Assembly (NCBI RefSeq): GCF_014192225.1
Contig: NZ_JACHXS010000007.1
Span: forward strand, 310,001 to 374,000
Direction: 5' to 3'
DNA from: Pseudoduganella umbonata
Lineage (GTDB): Bacteria > Pseudomonadota > Gammaproteobacteria > Burkholderiales > Burkholderiaceae_D
DNA: 64,000 nt
Both the position numbers and the translations under genes were made by a program. The notes under the pieces were generated by a model. The model was given only the letters and a program-made list of their open reading frames with translations, was not told the DNA's origin and did not search any database. Numbering within the stretch: position 1 is the first letter of the stretch; each line of letters opens with the position of its first letter. Below are positions 26,284-34,852 of the stretch, piece by piece.

Positions 26284-26823
26284 ATGGTCTCGTTGCAGGA
26301 ACAATTGATGAAGGCCGGCCTGGTCGACAAGAAAAAGGCCGCCAAGGTCCACCAGGACAAGAGCAAGCAGAAGAAGGAAGCACTGCGCAGCGGCACGGTG
26401 GTGGTCAATGAAACGAAGGAAGCGGCCCTCGAGGCGCAGCGCCGCAATGCCGAGCGGGCACGCGAATTGAACGCGCAGCGCGACGCGGCGGCGCAGCAGA
26501 AGGCGATCGCCGCGCAGATCGCGCAACTGGTGAAGCAGAACCGGCAGCCGAAGGGCAACGGCGACATTGCCTACAACTTCACGTACGGCACGAAGGTCGA
26601 GCGGATCCATGTGTCGGCCGCCGTGCGCGACCACCTGGTGGCGGGGCGGCTGGTGATCGTCGGCCAGGGCCAGACGTTCGAGCTGGTGCCGCGCGTGGTG
26701 GCGGACAAGATCGCCGAGCGCGATGCGTCGCTGGTGGTTCGCGTCAGCAAGCCCTCCGCCGCCGTGGCAGCGGAAGACGATCCATATGCCGACTACAAGA
26801 TCCCGGACGACTTCGACTGGTAA
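26284..26823 (+). CDS. DUF2058 (YaiL-like) protein
   Basis: 179 residues. An N-terminal charged, basic helix (LQEQLMKAGLVDKKKAAKVH, then KQKKEALRSG and a Gln/Ala-rich coiled coil) is followed by a small globular C-terminal domain (NGDIAYNFTYGTKVERIHVS) and an acidic tail. This matches the DUF2058 family, described as nucleoprotein/polynucleotide-associated, whose molecular role is not settled. Two ATGs are adjacent (26281 and 26284); GGAG at 26275 fits the second better. It reads divergently from the Kef-type antiporter gene. Confidence 0.75.
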   Translation: MVSLQEQLMKAGLVDKKKAAKVHQDKSKQKKEALRSGTVVVNETKEAALEAQRRNAERARELNAQRDAAAQQKAIAAQIAQLVKQNRQPKGNGDIAYNFTYGTKVERIHVSAAVRDHLVAGRLVIVGQGQTFELVPRVVADKIAERDASLVVRVSKPSAAVAAEDDPYADYKIPDDFDW

Positions 26824-26941
26824 GCGGCGTTGGCGGCCGGCGGCGCAATTGTGTCATAAAGGAAAACACACTGTTGCATTTCCGCTGAAAGCGTTGTTTG
26901 GAAAACAGGTATTAACGTAAAGAAACTAGCGGACTGCTACC

Positions 26942-29263
26942 ATGTCGGCTCAGGCTGTCGGCCGCGAGGACAACATGGGTTCGCTTTTTCAACGTATCGG
27001 ACTGTCACTGGGGGCGCGCGCGCTTCCGGTGGGCGTTTTCGTTGCCGGCGTACTCGCCTCCACCTATGCCGGCGTGGTCCGTTACGACCATGCGCAGACG
27101 GAGCGCGCGGCCGCACAGCAGGACGCCGCCGAGGATTTCCTGTTCCTGCTGCGGCACCGCCTGACGCTGTACGAGGGCGCGACCCGCGACCTGGCTGCGC
27201 TGTTCAGTGCTTCCGATGCCATCCGGGCCGAAGAGTTTTCCGCCTTCATTACCGCCAGCCAGGTGTTCCAGCGCTACGACGGTATCCGCGTGTTCGGCTA
27301 CGTGGCACGCGTGCCGGCCGGCGACGTGGCCCGGTTCGAACGCGATACGCGCCGCGAAGTGCCGGGTTTCCACCTCGTCGATCCTGCGCCCGCGCACGAG
27401 TATTACCCGGTGGTGTACGGCGAGCATGCCTTCGACCCGGCGCGGATGACGGCGTTGCTGGGCGTCGACTTCGCGGCGTTTCCCGAACGCCGGGCGGCGA
27501 TGCAGGAGGCGGCGCGGCGCGGCGAGCCGGTGGCGACGCGGCGCATGTCGACCATCCTCGACTCGCAAGGGCGCTCGATCGTCCAGGTCTATGCACCGGT
27601 GAGGCCGCCGGGCTCGGGGACTGTGAAAGGGTACATCTTCTCCACGCTGTACACGAACGTGATGTTCGCCGGCCTGGACAACGGCCGCATGTCGCGCCAG
27701 TTCGACCTGGAAGTCTATGACGGCTCGGTGGCGCCGGAAAACCTGGTGTACGGCGCGGCGCGTGCGCCCCATGCGCTGGCGCAGCGGGGCGAGCGCCCCG
27801 CCTACGGCAGCGCCGTGCGGTTTGCCAACCGCGCGTGGCTGATTCATCTTTATGCCAGGCCGGGGGCAGGCGATACGGAACCCGCCCGCGCGGCGGTGCT
27901 GTTCGCGATGGCCAGTTCGCTGCTGTCGCTGGCTGCCGCCTGGGCAACGGCCGCATGGCTGCGCAACCGCGCGCGCCAGCGTGCCATGCACGATTTCAGC
28001 GAACGCTTCGCCGCCTTCTTCGAGCATCATCCGTTTTCCGTGTGTGCGATCGACAAGCAGCGGCGCTTCCTGCATGCCAACGACCAGTTGCTCAGGGAGC
28101 TGGGGGTCGACCGGCAGGCACTGCTCGGCAAGCGGGCCGGCGCCTATGTGGATCCGGCCGACCTTGCCAGCGTGGAACGGCAGCTGGACGAAGCGCTGGC
28201 CGGGCGTGCGGTGGCCTTCGCGACCCGCGTGCCGGGTGCCGCCGGCCGCATGGTGGACATGTCGATCGTGCTGATCCCGATGAGCACCCGCGACGACGTC
28301 ACGCACGTGCTGGGTTTTGCCGAGAACATCACCGAGCGCAAGGACGCCGAACGGGCGCTGTACGAGTCGCGGCAGATGCTGCAGCTGATCCTCGACAATA
28401 TCCCGCAAAGCGTGTTCTGGAAGAACGCCGACAGCGTGTACGAAGGCGGCAACCGTGCGCTGCTGGCCGATGCGGGGCTGGCCACCGATGCGGACCTGAT
28501 CGGCAGGACCGATGCCGACCTGCACTGGAAGGACCGGGCGCCGCAATACCGGCAGGTGGACCTGGAAGTGATGCAGTCCGGCGTGGCGCGGATGCGGATG
28601 CAGGCGCTGGACCGCGACATCGCCGGCGCCGAGCGCTGGGTCGAGACCAGCAAGATCCCGCTGAAGGACGATGCCGGCAACGTCACCGGCGTGCTGGCCG
28701 TGACGGAGGACATCACGGCGCGCAAGTACATGGAACAGGAGCTGTTCCGCCTGGCCCACCACGATTCGCTGACGGGCCTGCCCAACCGCGGCTACTTCAA
28801 CGGCCAGCTGGAACAGGCGGTCGCGCGCGCCCAGCGGCACGGCGGCCTGGCGCTGATGTATTTCGACATCGACCGCTTCAAGGGCATCAACGACACGCAT
28901 GGCCACGACGTGGGCGACGAAGTGATCCGCATGTTCGCCAGCCGCGTGCAGGCCGTGGTCCGCGAAGCCGACTTCGTGGCGCGCCTGGGCGGCGACGAAT
29001 TCGTGCTGATCGCCGAAGGCCTGCAAGGCCCCGCGGCCGCCGCCGTGATCGCGCAAAAGATCGTCGGCGCGATGGTGCCGCCGTTCCAGCTCGGCGCCGC
29101 CACGCTGCAGGTCACCACCAGTATCGGCATCGCCACGTTCGCCGCGGGCCAGACCGCGCGCACGCTGATCCGCGCCGCCGACCAGGCGATGTACGACGCC
29201 AAGCGGGCGGGGCGGAACTGCTTCCGGATCGCCGCGGCGGGCGACGACCGGAGCGTGACCTAG
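26942..29263 (+). CDS. CHASE-PAS-PAS-GGDEF diguanylate cyclase
   Basis: 773 residues. One membrane helix at about 22-45 and another at about 320-345 bracket a periplasmic CHASE domain (DGIRVFGYVARVPAGD, VYAPVRPP). In the cytoplasm are two PAS domains (about 355-470, ending FAENITERKDAERAL; and about 475-600, ending VTEDITARKYMEQEL), then a GGDEF domain with RLGGDEF (signature at 683-687) and FDIDRFKGINDTHGHDVGDE. The intact signature suggests active c-di-GMP synthesis. CHASE domains bind small extracellular ligands in other proteins; the ligand here is unknown. An in-frame ATG at residue 12 is an alternative start. Confidence 0.9.
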   Translation: MSAQAVGREDNMGSLFQRIGLSLGARALPVGVFVAGVLASTYAGVVRYDHAQTERAAAQQDAAEDFLFLLRHRLTLYEGATRDLAALFSASDAIRAEEFSAFITASQVFQRYDGIRVFGYVARVPAGDVARFERDTRREVPGFHLVDPAPAHEYYPVVYGEHAFDPARMTALLGVDFAAFPERRAAMQEAARRGEPVATRRMSTILDSQGRSIVQVYAPVRPPGSGTVKGYIFSTLYTNVMFAGLDNGRMSRQFDLEVYDGSVAPENLVYGAARAPHALAQRGERPAYGSAVRFANRAWLIHLYARPGAGDTEPARAAVLFAMASSLLSLAAAWATAAWLRNRARQRAMHDFSERFAAFFEHHPFSVCAIDKQRRFLHANDQLLRELGVDRQALLGKRAGAYVDPADLASVERQLDEALAGRAVAFATRVPGAAGRMVDMSIVLIPMSTRDDVTHVLGFAENITERKDAERALYESRQMLQLILDNIPQSVFWKNADSVYEGGNRALLADAGLATDADLIGRTDADLHWKDRAPQYRQVDLEVMQSGVARMRMQALDRDIAGAERWVETSKIPLKDDAGNVTGVLAVTEDITARKYMEQELFRLAHHDSLTGLPNRGYFNGQLEQAVARAQRHGGLALMYFDIDRFKGINDTHGHDVGDEVIRMFASRVQAVVREADFVARLGGDEFVLIAEGLQGPAAAAVIAQKIVGAMVPPFQLGAATLQVTTSIGIATFAAGQTARTLIRAADQAMYDAKRAGRNCFRIAAAGDDRSVT

Positions 29264-29273
29264 GCCAGGCGCA

Positions 29274-30434
29274 TCAGGGATCGAGCGGATCCCACGGGTC
29301 GACGCGCAGCGAGCGCGGCGACGGCAGGAACTCCAGCTCGTAGGGCGACAGCCGGGTGCCGACCGTGCCCGGCTGGTAGCCCAGTTCCGCCGGATTGCGC
29401 GCCGCGAACTCGGGACTCTCGATGTAGGCGCTCTGGCTGGAATTGGCGACGATCAGCGTCGGCCGGTCGAGCGGCGCGCCCATGCCCACCAGGCGCCGCG
29501 TGGCGTTGCGCAGGTTCGTCGTTGTATGGCGCGCATAGGGCTCGATGACGATGCGGTCCGCCGGAATCCCGTAGCGCTCGATCAGCACCTTGCGCATTTC
29601 GACGGCCTCGTTGAAGCGCGAATCCTTCGGATGGACGGCCGCGCCGCTGGTGATGATGAACGCCGCTTCGCCCTCGGCGAACCGGCTGGCGGCCAGCCGC
29701 AGGTGCAGCTTGCCGCGCGCGCTCAGCGAGATCGCCGGGTTCTCCGGCCCCACGCCCGGGATGATGATCGCCGTGTACCGGTAGCGCTTCCAGTCGATGC
29801 CGCGGGCCCGCGCGAACGCCGCCGCGTTGTGCGTCTTGTCGAGCGGCTCGAACGCCACCGCGTCGCGCCGTTCGTTGACGTCGATGAGGGCGACCGCCAG
29901 CGGAATGCTGGCATCCAGGCTCAGGGCCGGATCATTCCTGCCCGCCCCGGCCAGCCAGATGGCGTCCGCCACCAGCGCCTTGAACTCGTCGCTGCCCGTC
30001 TTTTCCACCGATCCGTCGATCTTCGGATAACGCGACTCGGTCCCGAAACCGTAGATCTGCAGGATCGCGTTCAGGCCGCGCAGTTCGCGCACGACCTGCG
30101 CCTTGACGCCGTCGTCGGCGATCGGCGGGCCGTTCGGCGCGACCGTGGGAAGCGCCGGCACGGCGCGCGCCACCGCGTCCATTTCCTCGTCGGTCCAGGT
30201 GGATGCCAGGAACAGGCACTTCGAAGCGCCCTGGCATGCGTCGATGCGCTTCCTGCGGCTGTCCAGCACCGCGGCCAGCGCCGGCGGCGGCGCGGCCTTG
30301 ATGCTGGCCACGGCCGGGAACAGCTGGCTGGCCATCAGCGCCCAGTACTGGTCCTTGACCGGGGCGGCGTGGGAGGGGAGGGCGGCAGCCAGCGCCGCCG
30401 CGAGGATGAGGTGCTTCAGTCGCTTCAGGTTCAT
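29274..30434 (-). CDS. Exported DUF218 (YdcF/SanA-like) protein
   Basis: 386 residues with a signal peptide (MNLKRLKHLILAAALAAALPSHA). The C-terminal half contains a DUF218 fold: YTAIIIPGVGPEN, FIITSGAAVHPKDSRFNEA and RIVIEPYARHTTTNLRNATR. SanA/ElyC/YdcF relatives act in cell-envelope homeostasis, but the enzymatic role is uncertain. The ATG at 30434 is preceded by TAAGGAA; another ATG is one codon upstream. It starts eight bases past the end of the TonB receptor gene on the same strand, so the two are probably one operon, which suggests an envelope or uptake-linked role. Confidence 0.78.
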   Translation of the reverse strand: MNLKRLKHLILAAALAAALPSHAAPVKDQYWALMASQLFPAVASIKAAPPPALAAVLDSRRKRIDACQGASKCLFLASTWTDEEMDAVARAVPALPTVAPNGPPIADDGVKAQVVRELRGLNAILQIYGFGTESRYPKIDGSVEKTGSDEFKALVADAIWLAGAGRNDPALSLDASIPLAVALIDVNERRDAVAFEPLDKTHNAAAFARARGIDWKRYRYTAIIIPGVGPENPAISLSARGKLHLRLAASRFAEGEAAFIITSGAAVHPKDSRFNEAVEMRKVLIERYGIPADRIVIEPYARHTTTNLRNATRRLVGMGAPLDRPTLIVANSSQSAYIESPEFAARNPAELGYQPGTVGTRLSPYELEFLPSPRSLRVDPWDPLDP

Positions 30435-30442
30435 CATTTTCC

Positions 30443-32941
30443 TTACCATGCCTTGCTCACCATGAAACGGGCACTGCGCCCGAACACGGGGCGGCCATAG
30501 ATCGCCACGTTGCTGCCCTGGCCGGCCAGCGTGTCGGTACGCGGATTGCCTTCCGTGAGGCCTTTCTCGTTCGTCAGGTTGTCGCCGGTGAGCTGGAACT
30601 GCCAGTCGCCGCGGGTGACGGTGATGCCGGCGCCGACCGAGTGGTACGACGGCAGCGCGGTGGCGTTGAACAGGTCGACGAAGCGCTTGCCCGTATAGGC
30701 ATAGCTGCCGGTCACGTCGATCGCGTTGTCGCCCACCCGGAAGCTGTAGCCCGGGCGCACATTGCCGAACACCTTCGGTTCGCGGACGATCCGGTTGCCG
30801 ACCACCTGCGATGGATCGGCCCCGGTGGCGCTGACGAAGTTGCGGTATTCCGGTTCCTGGATGGTCAGCGATGCGTTGACGACGAAGCGGTCCGTCACGT
30901 ACCAGGCGCCATCGGCTTCGGCGCCGCGGATGACGGCCTTGCCGAAGAACGGCACGGTCTGGTCGTTGCGCCCGGTGACCGGGTTGAACGCGACGAACGA
31001 AGCGTTCAGCGGATCGAACTGCGTGTAGAAGCCGGTGATGTACAGGTATGAGCGGCCGAAGGTGGTCTTGAAGCCGGCTTCGTACTGGTTGGCCTTGGTC
31101 GTCAGCACCAGCGGATCGACGGATGCGGCCACCTGCATCGTCGGCGGCACTTCGAGGTGCGAAGCGCGCAGGTAGCCGCCGAAGCGGGTGGAAAAGTCGT
31201 AATTGGCGCCGACCGTCCAGTTGGTGGTGTGCGGCTTGTAGACGTGCTCCTGGCGCTCGCCGGTGAAGGCGCGCGTGGTGTTGTCGGCCAGCGTGGCCGC
31301 GTTGCCCAGGTTGGCCGCCTTGGTCAGCAGCGCGTAGCCGTCATAGTTGTAGCGTTCGGTGCGCACGCCCGCGTCGAGGCGCAGCCGGTCGGAGATTTCC
31401 CACGTGTCGTTCAGGTACAGCGCCGCCATCCTGGCGTCGACCTCGCCGCCGTTCAGCGTCGTCGTGTAGCGCAGCACGCCGTTGTCCGTGACGGAGCCGA
31501 GCACCGTGCCGGATGCCGAATAGGCCAGCAGGTCGAGCGTGCGCGGCTGGCCCTGCACCTCGATCAGCATGTCGTTGTAGACCGACTGGCTGGTGGCGCC
31601 ATAGGTGCTGCCGTAGAAGCCCACCTTCAGGTCGTGGCTTCCCAACCCGGTTTGGAAGTTGCGCGTGACATTGAGATCGACCTGGTTCGAGTGGAAGTCC
31701 GACTTCAGCGCGCGGTATTGTCCCTGCATCACCAGGCCCGAGGCGGTGGCGGGATCGTAGGCCTGGCCGGTAGCCGAAAACGCGTAGCCCAGGCGGTCCA
31801 CCGCGCCGAACGCCGTCCTGGCGGCGGCGAGGAAGCCGTTGGCGAAGGTGCCGGCATCGGCCGGGTTCGACGTCGAATAGAACGCATCGAAATCGAGCTT
31901 GCCCTTCGTGAAGCCGGCCTTGGCCGAGACCTGCCACGGACCCAGTTCGCCGTCGTACTGCAGGCCGATGTTGCCGAAGCGGAGGTGGCGGCCGTTGGCA
32001 AGGTCGCGCTGGCTCGTCTGCAGCGTGCTGGTGCCGTCGAGGTACTGCTGGCGCACGCTGCGCAGCGACGGCGAGTTCATCGTGCCCTTGAAGTAATCGA
32101 TGTACGGATCGAGCGATACGCCGGGATTGCGCGGATCCGCCACCGGGATCGGCAGGTAGAACACGTTATGGTCGTTGAGGAAGTTGGCGCTCAGTTTCCA
32201 CGTGCCGGTATCGGTCACGCGCTTGATGTTGGCGCGCAGCTGCCCGCCCCGGTCGTTCGGGAAACCGTTGTCGCGGTGGCCGTCGTCTTCGCGGATGAAG
32301 CCGCCGATCGCGTAGAAGGTGCGGTCGTCGATCTTGCCGGCCTGGTAGGCATCGAGGCGTTTCAGGCCCGTGGTGCCGACGGTGACCTGGGCCTTGCCGC
32401 GGGTGGTTTCCGTGCCGGTGACCGTGGTGCTGTTGACGATGGCGGCCGCCTGGCTCGCGTAGATCGGCGCCGGGCCGCCGCGCACGACTTCGATGGTCTT
32501 CGTCATCAGGTCGTAGCGGTTCATGCTGTCGCCGCGGAAGAAGAAACCGTTAATTTCGGTCATCAGCGGCAGGCCATCCTGCTGGAACAGCGCATAGCCG
32601 TCGTCGGTCGGGATGCCGCGCACGCGCGTCACGTTCTGCACTTCGCCGCCGGTCGCCTCCACCTGGATGCCGGGCATCTTGCCCAGCAGGTCGGCCATGT
32701 TCAGCGGCGCCAGCTTCTGCACCTCGCTCTGCGACAGCGAATTGACCGCATACGAAACGTCGAAACGGCGCTGCGGGCGGGCCGAACCCGTGACCACCAC
32801 CACCTGGGAATCGGTGGCTTCGGCAGGCTGGCCAGCCTGCCCGGCTTCCTCTGCTGCGACCTGGGCGAAGGCCGGCACGGCCAGCGCGGCCAGCGCACCG
32901 ATCGCACAGGTGACTGCCAGGGTTGTTTTTTTCTTGATCAA
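30443..32941 (-). CDS. TonB-dependent outer-membrane receptor
   Basis: 832 residues. The signal peptide (MIKKKTTLAVTCAIGALAALAVPAFA) is followed by a TonB-box-like VVVVTGSARPQRR and a plug domain (LLGKMPGIQVEATGGEVQNV, VRGIPTDDGYALF, IEVVRGGPAPIYAS) to about residue 165. A 22-strand beta-barrel pattern then runs to the end, which finishes in an aromatic residue (KAW), as needed for barrel assembly. The ligand is unknown; no siderophore or sugar genes are adjacent, only the DUF218 gene downstream. I saw no obvious Fur-type box in the 170 bases upstream. Confidence 0.92.
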   Translation of the reverse strand: MIKKKTTLAVTCAIGALAALAVPAFAQVAAEEAGQAGQPAEATDSQVVVVTGSARPQRRFDVSYAVNSLSQSEVQKLAPLNMADLLGKMPGIQVEATGGEVQNVTRVRGIPTDDGYALFQQDGLPLMTEINGFFFRGDSMNRYDLMTKTIEVVRGGPAPIYASQAAAIVNSTTVTGTETTRGKAQVTVGTTGLKRLDAYQAGKIDDRTFYAIGGFIREDDGHRDNGFPNDRGGQLRANIKRVTDTGTWKLSANFLNDHNVFYLPIPVADPRNPGVSLDPYIDYFKGTMNSPSLRSVRQQYLDGTSTLQTSQRDLANGRHLRFGNIGLQYDGELGPWQVSAKAGFTKGKLDFDAFYSTSNPADAGTFANGFLAAARTAFGAVDRLGYAFSATGQAYDPATASGLVMQGQYRALKSDFHSNQVDLNVTRNFQTGLGSHDLKVGFYGSTYGATSQSVYNDMLIEVQGQPRTLDLLAYSASGTVLGSVTDNGVLRYTTTLNGGEVDARMAALYLNDTWEISDRLRLDAGVRTERYNYDGYALLTKAANLGNAATLADNTTRAFTGERQEHVYKPHTTNWTVGANYDFSTRFGGYLRASHLEVPPTMQVAASVDPLVLTTKANQYEAGFKTTFGRSYLYITGFYTQFDPLNASFVAFNPVTGRNDQTVPFFGKAVIRGAEADGAWYVTDRFVVNASLTIQEPEYRNFVSATGADPSQVVGNRIVREPKVFGNVRPGYSFRVGDNAIDVTGSYAYTGKRFVDLFNATALPSYHSVGAGITVTRGDWQFQLTGDNLTNEKGLTEGNPRTDTLAGQGSNVAIYGRPVFGRSARFMVSKAW

Positions 32942-33071
32942 GTTTCACTCCGGGTGGGTATGGAAAAAACATCAACCCCGGAGCATAGAAAGTAATTGTG
33001 ACAACAGTATTTATGGCTTGTGAAAAGATAGCCTGTCCATGGCATCCGTCACCGACAGCGCCAAAAAAGCC

Positions 33072-34167
33072 GGCGCTGTCACCTGAGCCTGTGGAAGTTT
33101 CGCCAGGTCATCAGAAAAGAGCGCAATTGCCGCGCAGCGCGGCAATCAGGCAGTCTGCCGGCGCGGGCCAGCGCCGCCCGTCGAGGCCATGACGCCAGCC
33201 CAGGTAGTTCGGCAGGTACTTGCTCGCCACGCCGTTGAAGCGCGACAGCCAGCCATGAAAGCGGCTGTGATAGCCATTCACATGTTGCAGGTGGATGGCG
33301 CCGCGGGTGCGCACTCCCGCCCTCAGATTGACAGCTTCATGCAGGATGCCGGCACGGCGCGCGAATGTGGTGTAAGCGGCAGCGCTGTCCGACACCAGCA
33401 AGACATCGGCGGCCAGTATTGGGGTCAGGTGGTGCGCCAGCTGCCGCGCCGTGACCGGGCCTCGGCCGCAGACGAAATCCCGGGTTTTGCCATCACGGTC
33501 GCGTGCCACGAGGATGCAGTCTAGTTCCTTGGAGATACCGCGCCGTTTGGCCTTGCCGCCACGCCGACGCGCCGGCCGGTCCAGGTGCCGGCTGCCTTTC
33601 TGCGATTCGAGCAGATAGGTTTCATCCGCCTCGACAATGACTTGCAGCCGGGGTGGCCGGTCGTGCCGTGCTCCCCCCATGAAACGATGGCGCCAGCGAA
33701 AGCTGGTGTTGCGGTGAATGCCCGTGGTGTTGGCGGCACCCCGAACCGTACGCGAATCCAGTATCGCCTGCAGGAACAGCAGCCATTTACCGCGCAGGCG
33801 CAGGAAAGCGAACGGTGTACCGGTCAACGCACTGAAGGTGCGGCGGCACGTCAGGCAGCGGTAGCGTTGCAGTCCACCAGTGCTGCCGTGACGATGGATG
33901 CGGATAGCCGCGCAATGCGGACAGCGATCGCAGGGCCGGCCGAACTTTTCGATCAATTCAAGACAGGTTGCCAGTGACGAGGCCGACTCGAGCAGGGCAC
34001 GCAGTGTCGCCAGTTGAGCGCTGGAGAACACGTCGAGTTGGCCGCGCAATCTTTCCAGCAAGCTGTTGAAAACGCCGTCATGCATCGCCGCCTCCATCGT
34101 CAATGAGGATGAGACACAAATGGCGACGAATGGTTCAGTTCATCCCACGGGCTCGGGTGACATCGCC
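33072..34167 (-). mobile_element. IS1595-type insertion sequence, apparently intact
   Basis: A 1096-bp element with terminal inverted repeats of 23 bp at 33072-33094 and 34145-34167; 20 of 23 positions match (both carry TGTCACC followed by GAGCC and GTGG). The ends are flanked by a 7-bp direct repeat AAAAGCC (33065-33071 and 34168-34174), probably most of the 8-bp target duplication typical of the family. The single ORF fills the element. The right copy of the duplication is part of the T-run and stem of the fasciclin terminator, so the element landed in that terminator. Confidence 0.85.
33111..34103 (-). CDS. IS1595-family (ISXO2-like) transposase
   Basis: 330 residues. The N-terminal half holds a zinc ribbon (CPHCAAIRIHRHG ... 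YRCLTCRRTF) with four Cys. Then comes ISXO2-like catalytic core material: VEADETYL gives the first Asp, LVSDSAAAY the second, and HVNGYHSRFHGWLSRFNG the H-N-x-x-H-type third region found in place of Glu in this family. The reading frame is uninterrupted, so the element may still be active. The gene lies antisense to its plus-strand neighbour, the MerR gene. Confidence 0.9.
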   Translation of the reverse strand: MTMEAAMHDGVFNSLLERLRGQLDVFSSAQLATLRALLESASSLATCLELIEKFGRPCDRCPHCAAIRIHRHGSTGGLQRYRCLTCRRTFSALTGTPFAFLRLRGKWLLFLQAILDSRTVRGAANTTGIHRNTSFRWRHRFMGGARHDRPPRLQVIVEADETYLLESQKGSRHLDRPARRRGGKAKRRGISKELDCILVARDRDGKTRDFVCGRGPVTARQLAHHLTPILAADVLLVSDSAAAYTTFARRAGILHEAVNLRAGVRTRGAIHLQHVNGYHSRFHGWLSRFNGVASKYLPNYLGWRHGLDGRRWPAPADCLIAALRGNCALF

Positions 34168-34188
34168 AAAAGCCCGCGTAGCGCGGGC
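34168..34188 (-). terminator. Remnant of the fasciclin-gene terminator, split by the insertion sequence
   Basis: A 7-bp stem, CGCGGGC / GCCCGCG (34172-34178 with 34182-34188, loop TAG), is followed on the minus strand by only TTTT before the insertion-sequence end. The other side of the element begins with a run of six A at 33063-33068, so the original terminator probably had TTTTTT. The stem survives, but the U-tract is shortened. Confidence 0.65.
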
Positions 34189-34253
34189 ACAAGCCAGCGG
34201 CACGCCATGCGCGCGTGCCGCTGGGGAACGATGGCCGGAGCCGTCGGCTTGGC

Positions 34254-34709
34254 TTACTTCGGCATCACCACCGAGTCGATCACGTGGATCACGCCGTTGT
34301 CCGCCGCGATATCGGTCTTCACGACATTGGCCTTGTCGACCATGACCTTGCCGCTGCTGGCGGTCACGGTCAGGTTCGCGCCTTCGACCGTTTTCACGGC
34401 GCCCGGCTTCACGTCGGCCGCCATCACCTTGCCCGGCACCACGTGGTACGTCAGCACCTTCGCCAGCGCGGCCTTGTCTTTCAGCAGCGCGTCCAGCTTG
34501 GCCTTCGGCACCTTGGCAAAGGCCGCATCGGTCGGCGCAAACACGGTGAACGGGCCAGGGCCCTTCAGCGTTTCCGTCAGGCCGGCAGCCTCCACCGCCG
34601 TCACCAGGGTATTGAACGTACCGGCGGACTTGGCGGTATCGACGATATTGGCCGCCTGCGCAGCCCCGAAGGCCAGGCCGAAGACTGCCGTGAACAGGAT
34701 TTTCTTCAT
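34254..34709 (-). CDS. Secreted fasciclin-domain protein
   Basis: 151 residues: a signal peptide ([20 protein letters not shown]), then a single fasciclin (FAS1) domain with [15 protein letters not shown] and YHVVPGKV, ending in [17 protein letters not shown]1 proteins are small secreted or periplasmic adhesion-like proteins. ATG 34709 has GAGAGGAAA upstream; a start ten codons earlier would spoil the signal peptide. The terminator beyond the gene is interrupted by an insertion sequence. It is divergent from a MerR regulator and likely controlled by it. Confidence 0.88.
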   Translation of the reverse strand: MKKILFTAVFGLAFGAAQAANIVDTAKSAGTFNTLVTAVEAAGLTETLKGPGPFTVFAPTDAAFAKVPKAKLDALLKDKAALAKVLTYHVVPGKVMAADVKPGAVKTVEGANLTVTASSGKVMVDKANVVKTDIAADNGVIHVIDSVVMPK

Positions 34710-34730
34710 TTTCAGTTTCCTCTCAAGTGG

Positions 34731-34749
34731 ATCGAACAATGGTTGAACC
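34731..34749 (-). promoter_or_regulatory. Candidate operator: 11-bp-spaced repeats on the fasciclin side
   Basis: On the minus strand GGTTCAACCAT (from 34749) is followed 11 bases later by TGTTCGATCC. Five of the first seven positions repeat with the same 11-bp phase that CarH/LitR-like MerR regulators use for direct-repeat operators. It lies just upstream of the fasciclin ribosome site. Confidence 0.35.
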
Positions 34750-34831
34750 GTTATATTGCCAACACATTGTGCAATTTAAGTTCTGCACGATTGAATGTCC
34801 ATGGATTGACGCGGTATGATGCGATATTAAT

Positions 34832-34849
34832 GGTTCAACGTCGGTTCAA
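34832..34849 (+). promoter_or_regulatory. Candidate operator: two GGTTCAA repeats before the MerR gene
   Basis: GGTTCAA occurs at 34832-34838 and again at 34843-34849, exactly 11 bp apart, and its complement lies at 34741-34749 near the fasciclin gene. The pair abuts the MerR start codon (34853), so binding would block its own translation start region or promoter, suggesting autoregulation. Confidence 0.4.
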
Positions 34850-34852
34850 AAA

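Noticed and set aside
33054-33080. Hairpin GACAGCGCC/GGCGCTGTC as a terminator of the transposase gene
   Set aside because: One arm is outside and the other inside the insertion sequence, so it was created by the insertion; the A-run is in the loop and no T-run follows on the minus strand.
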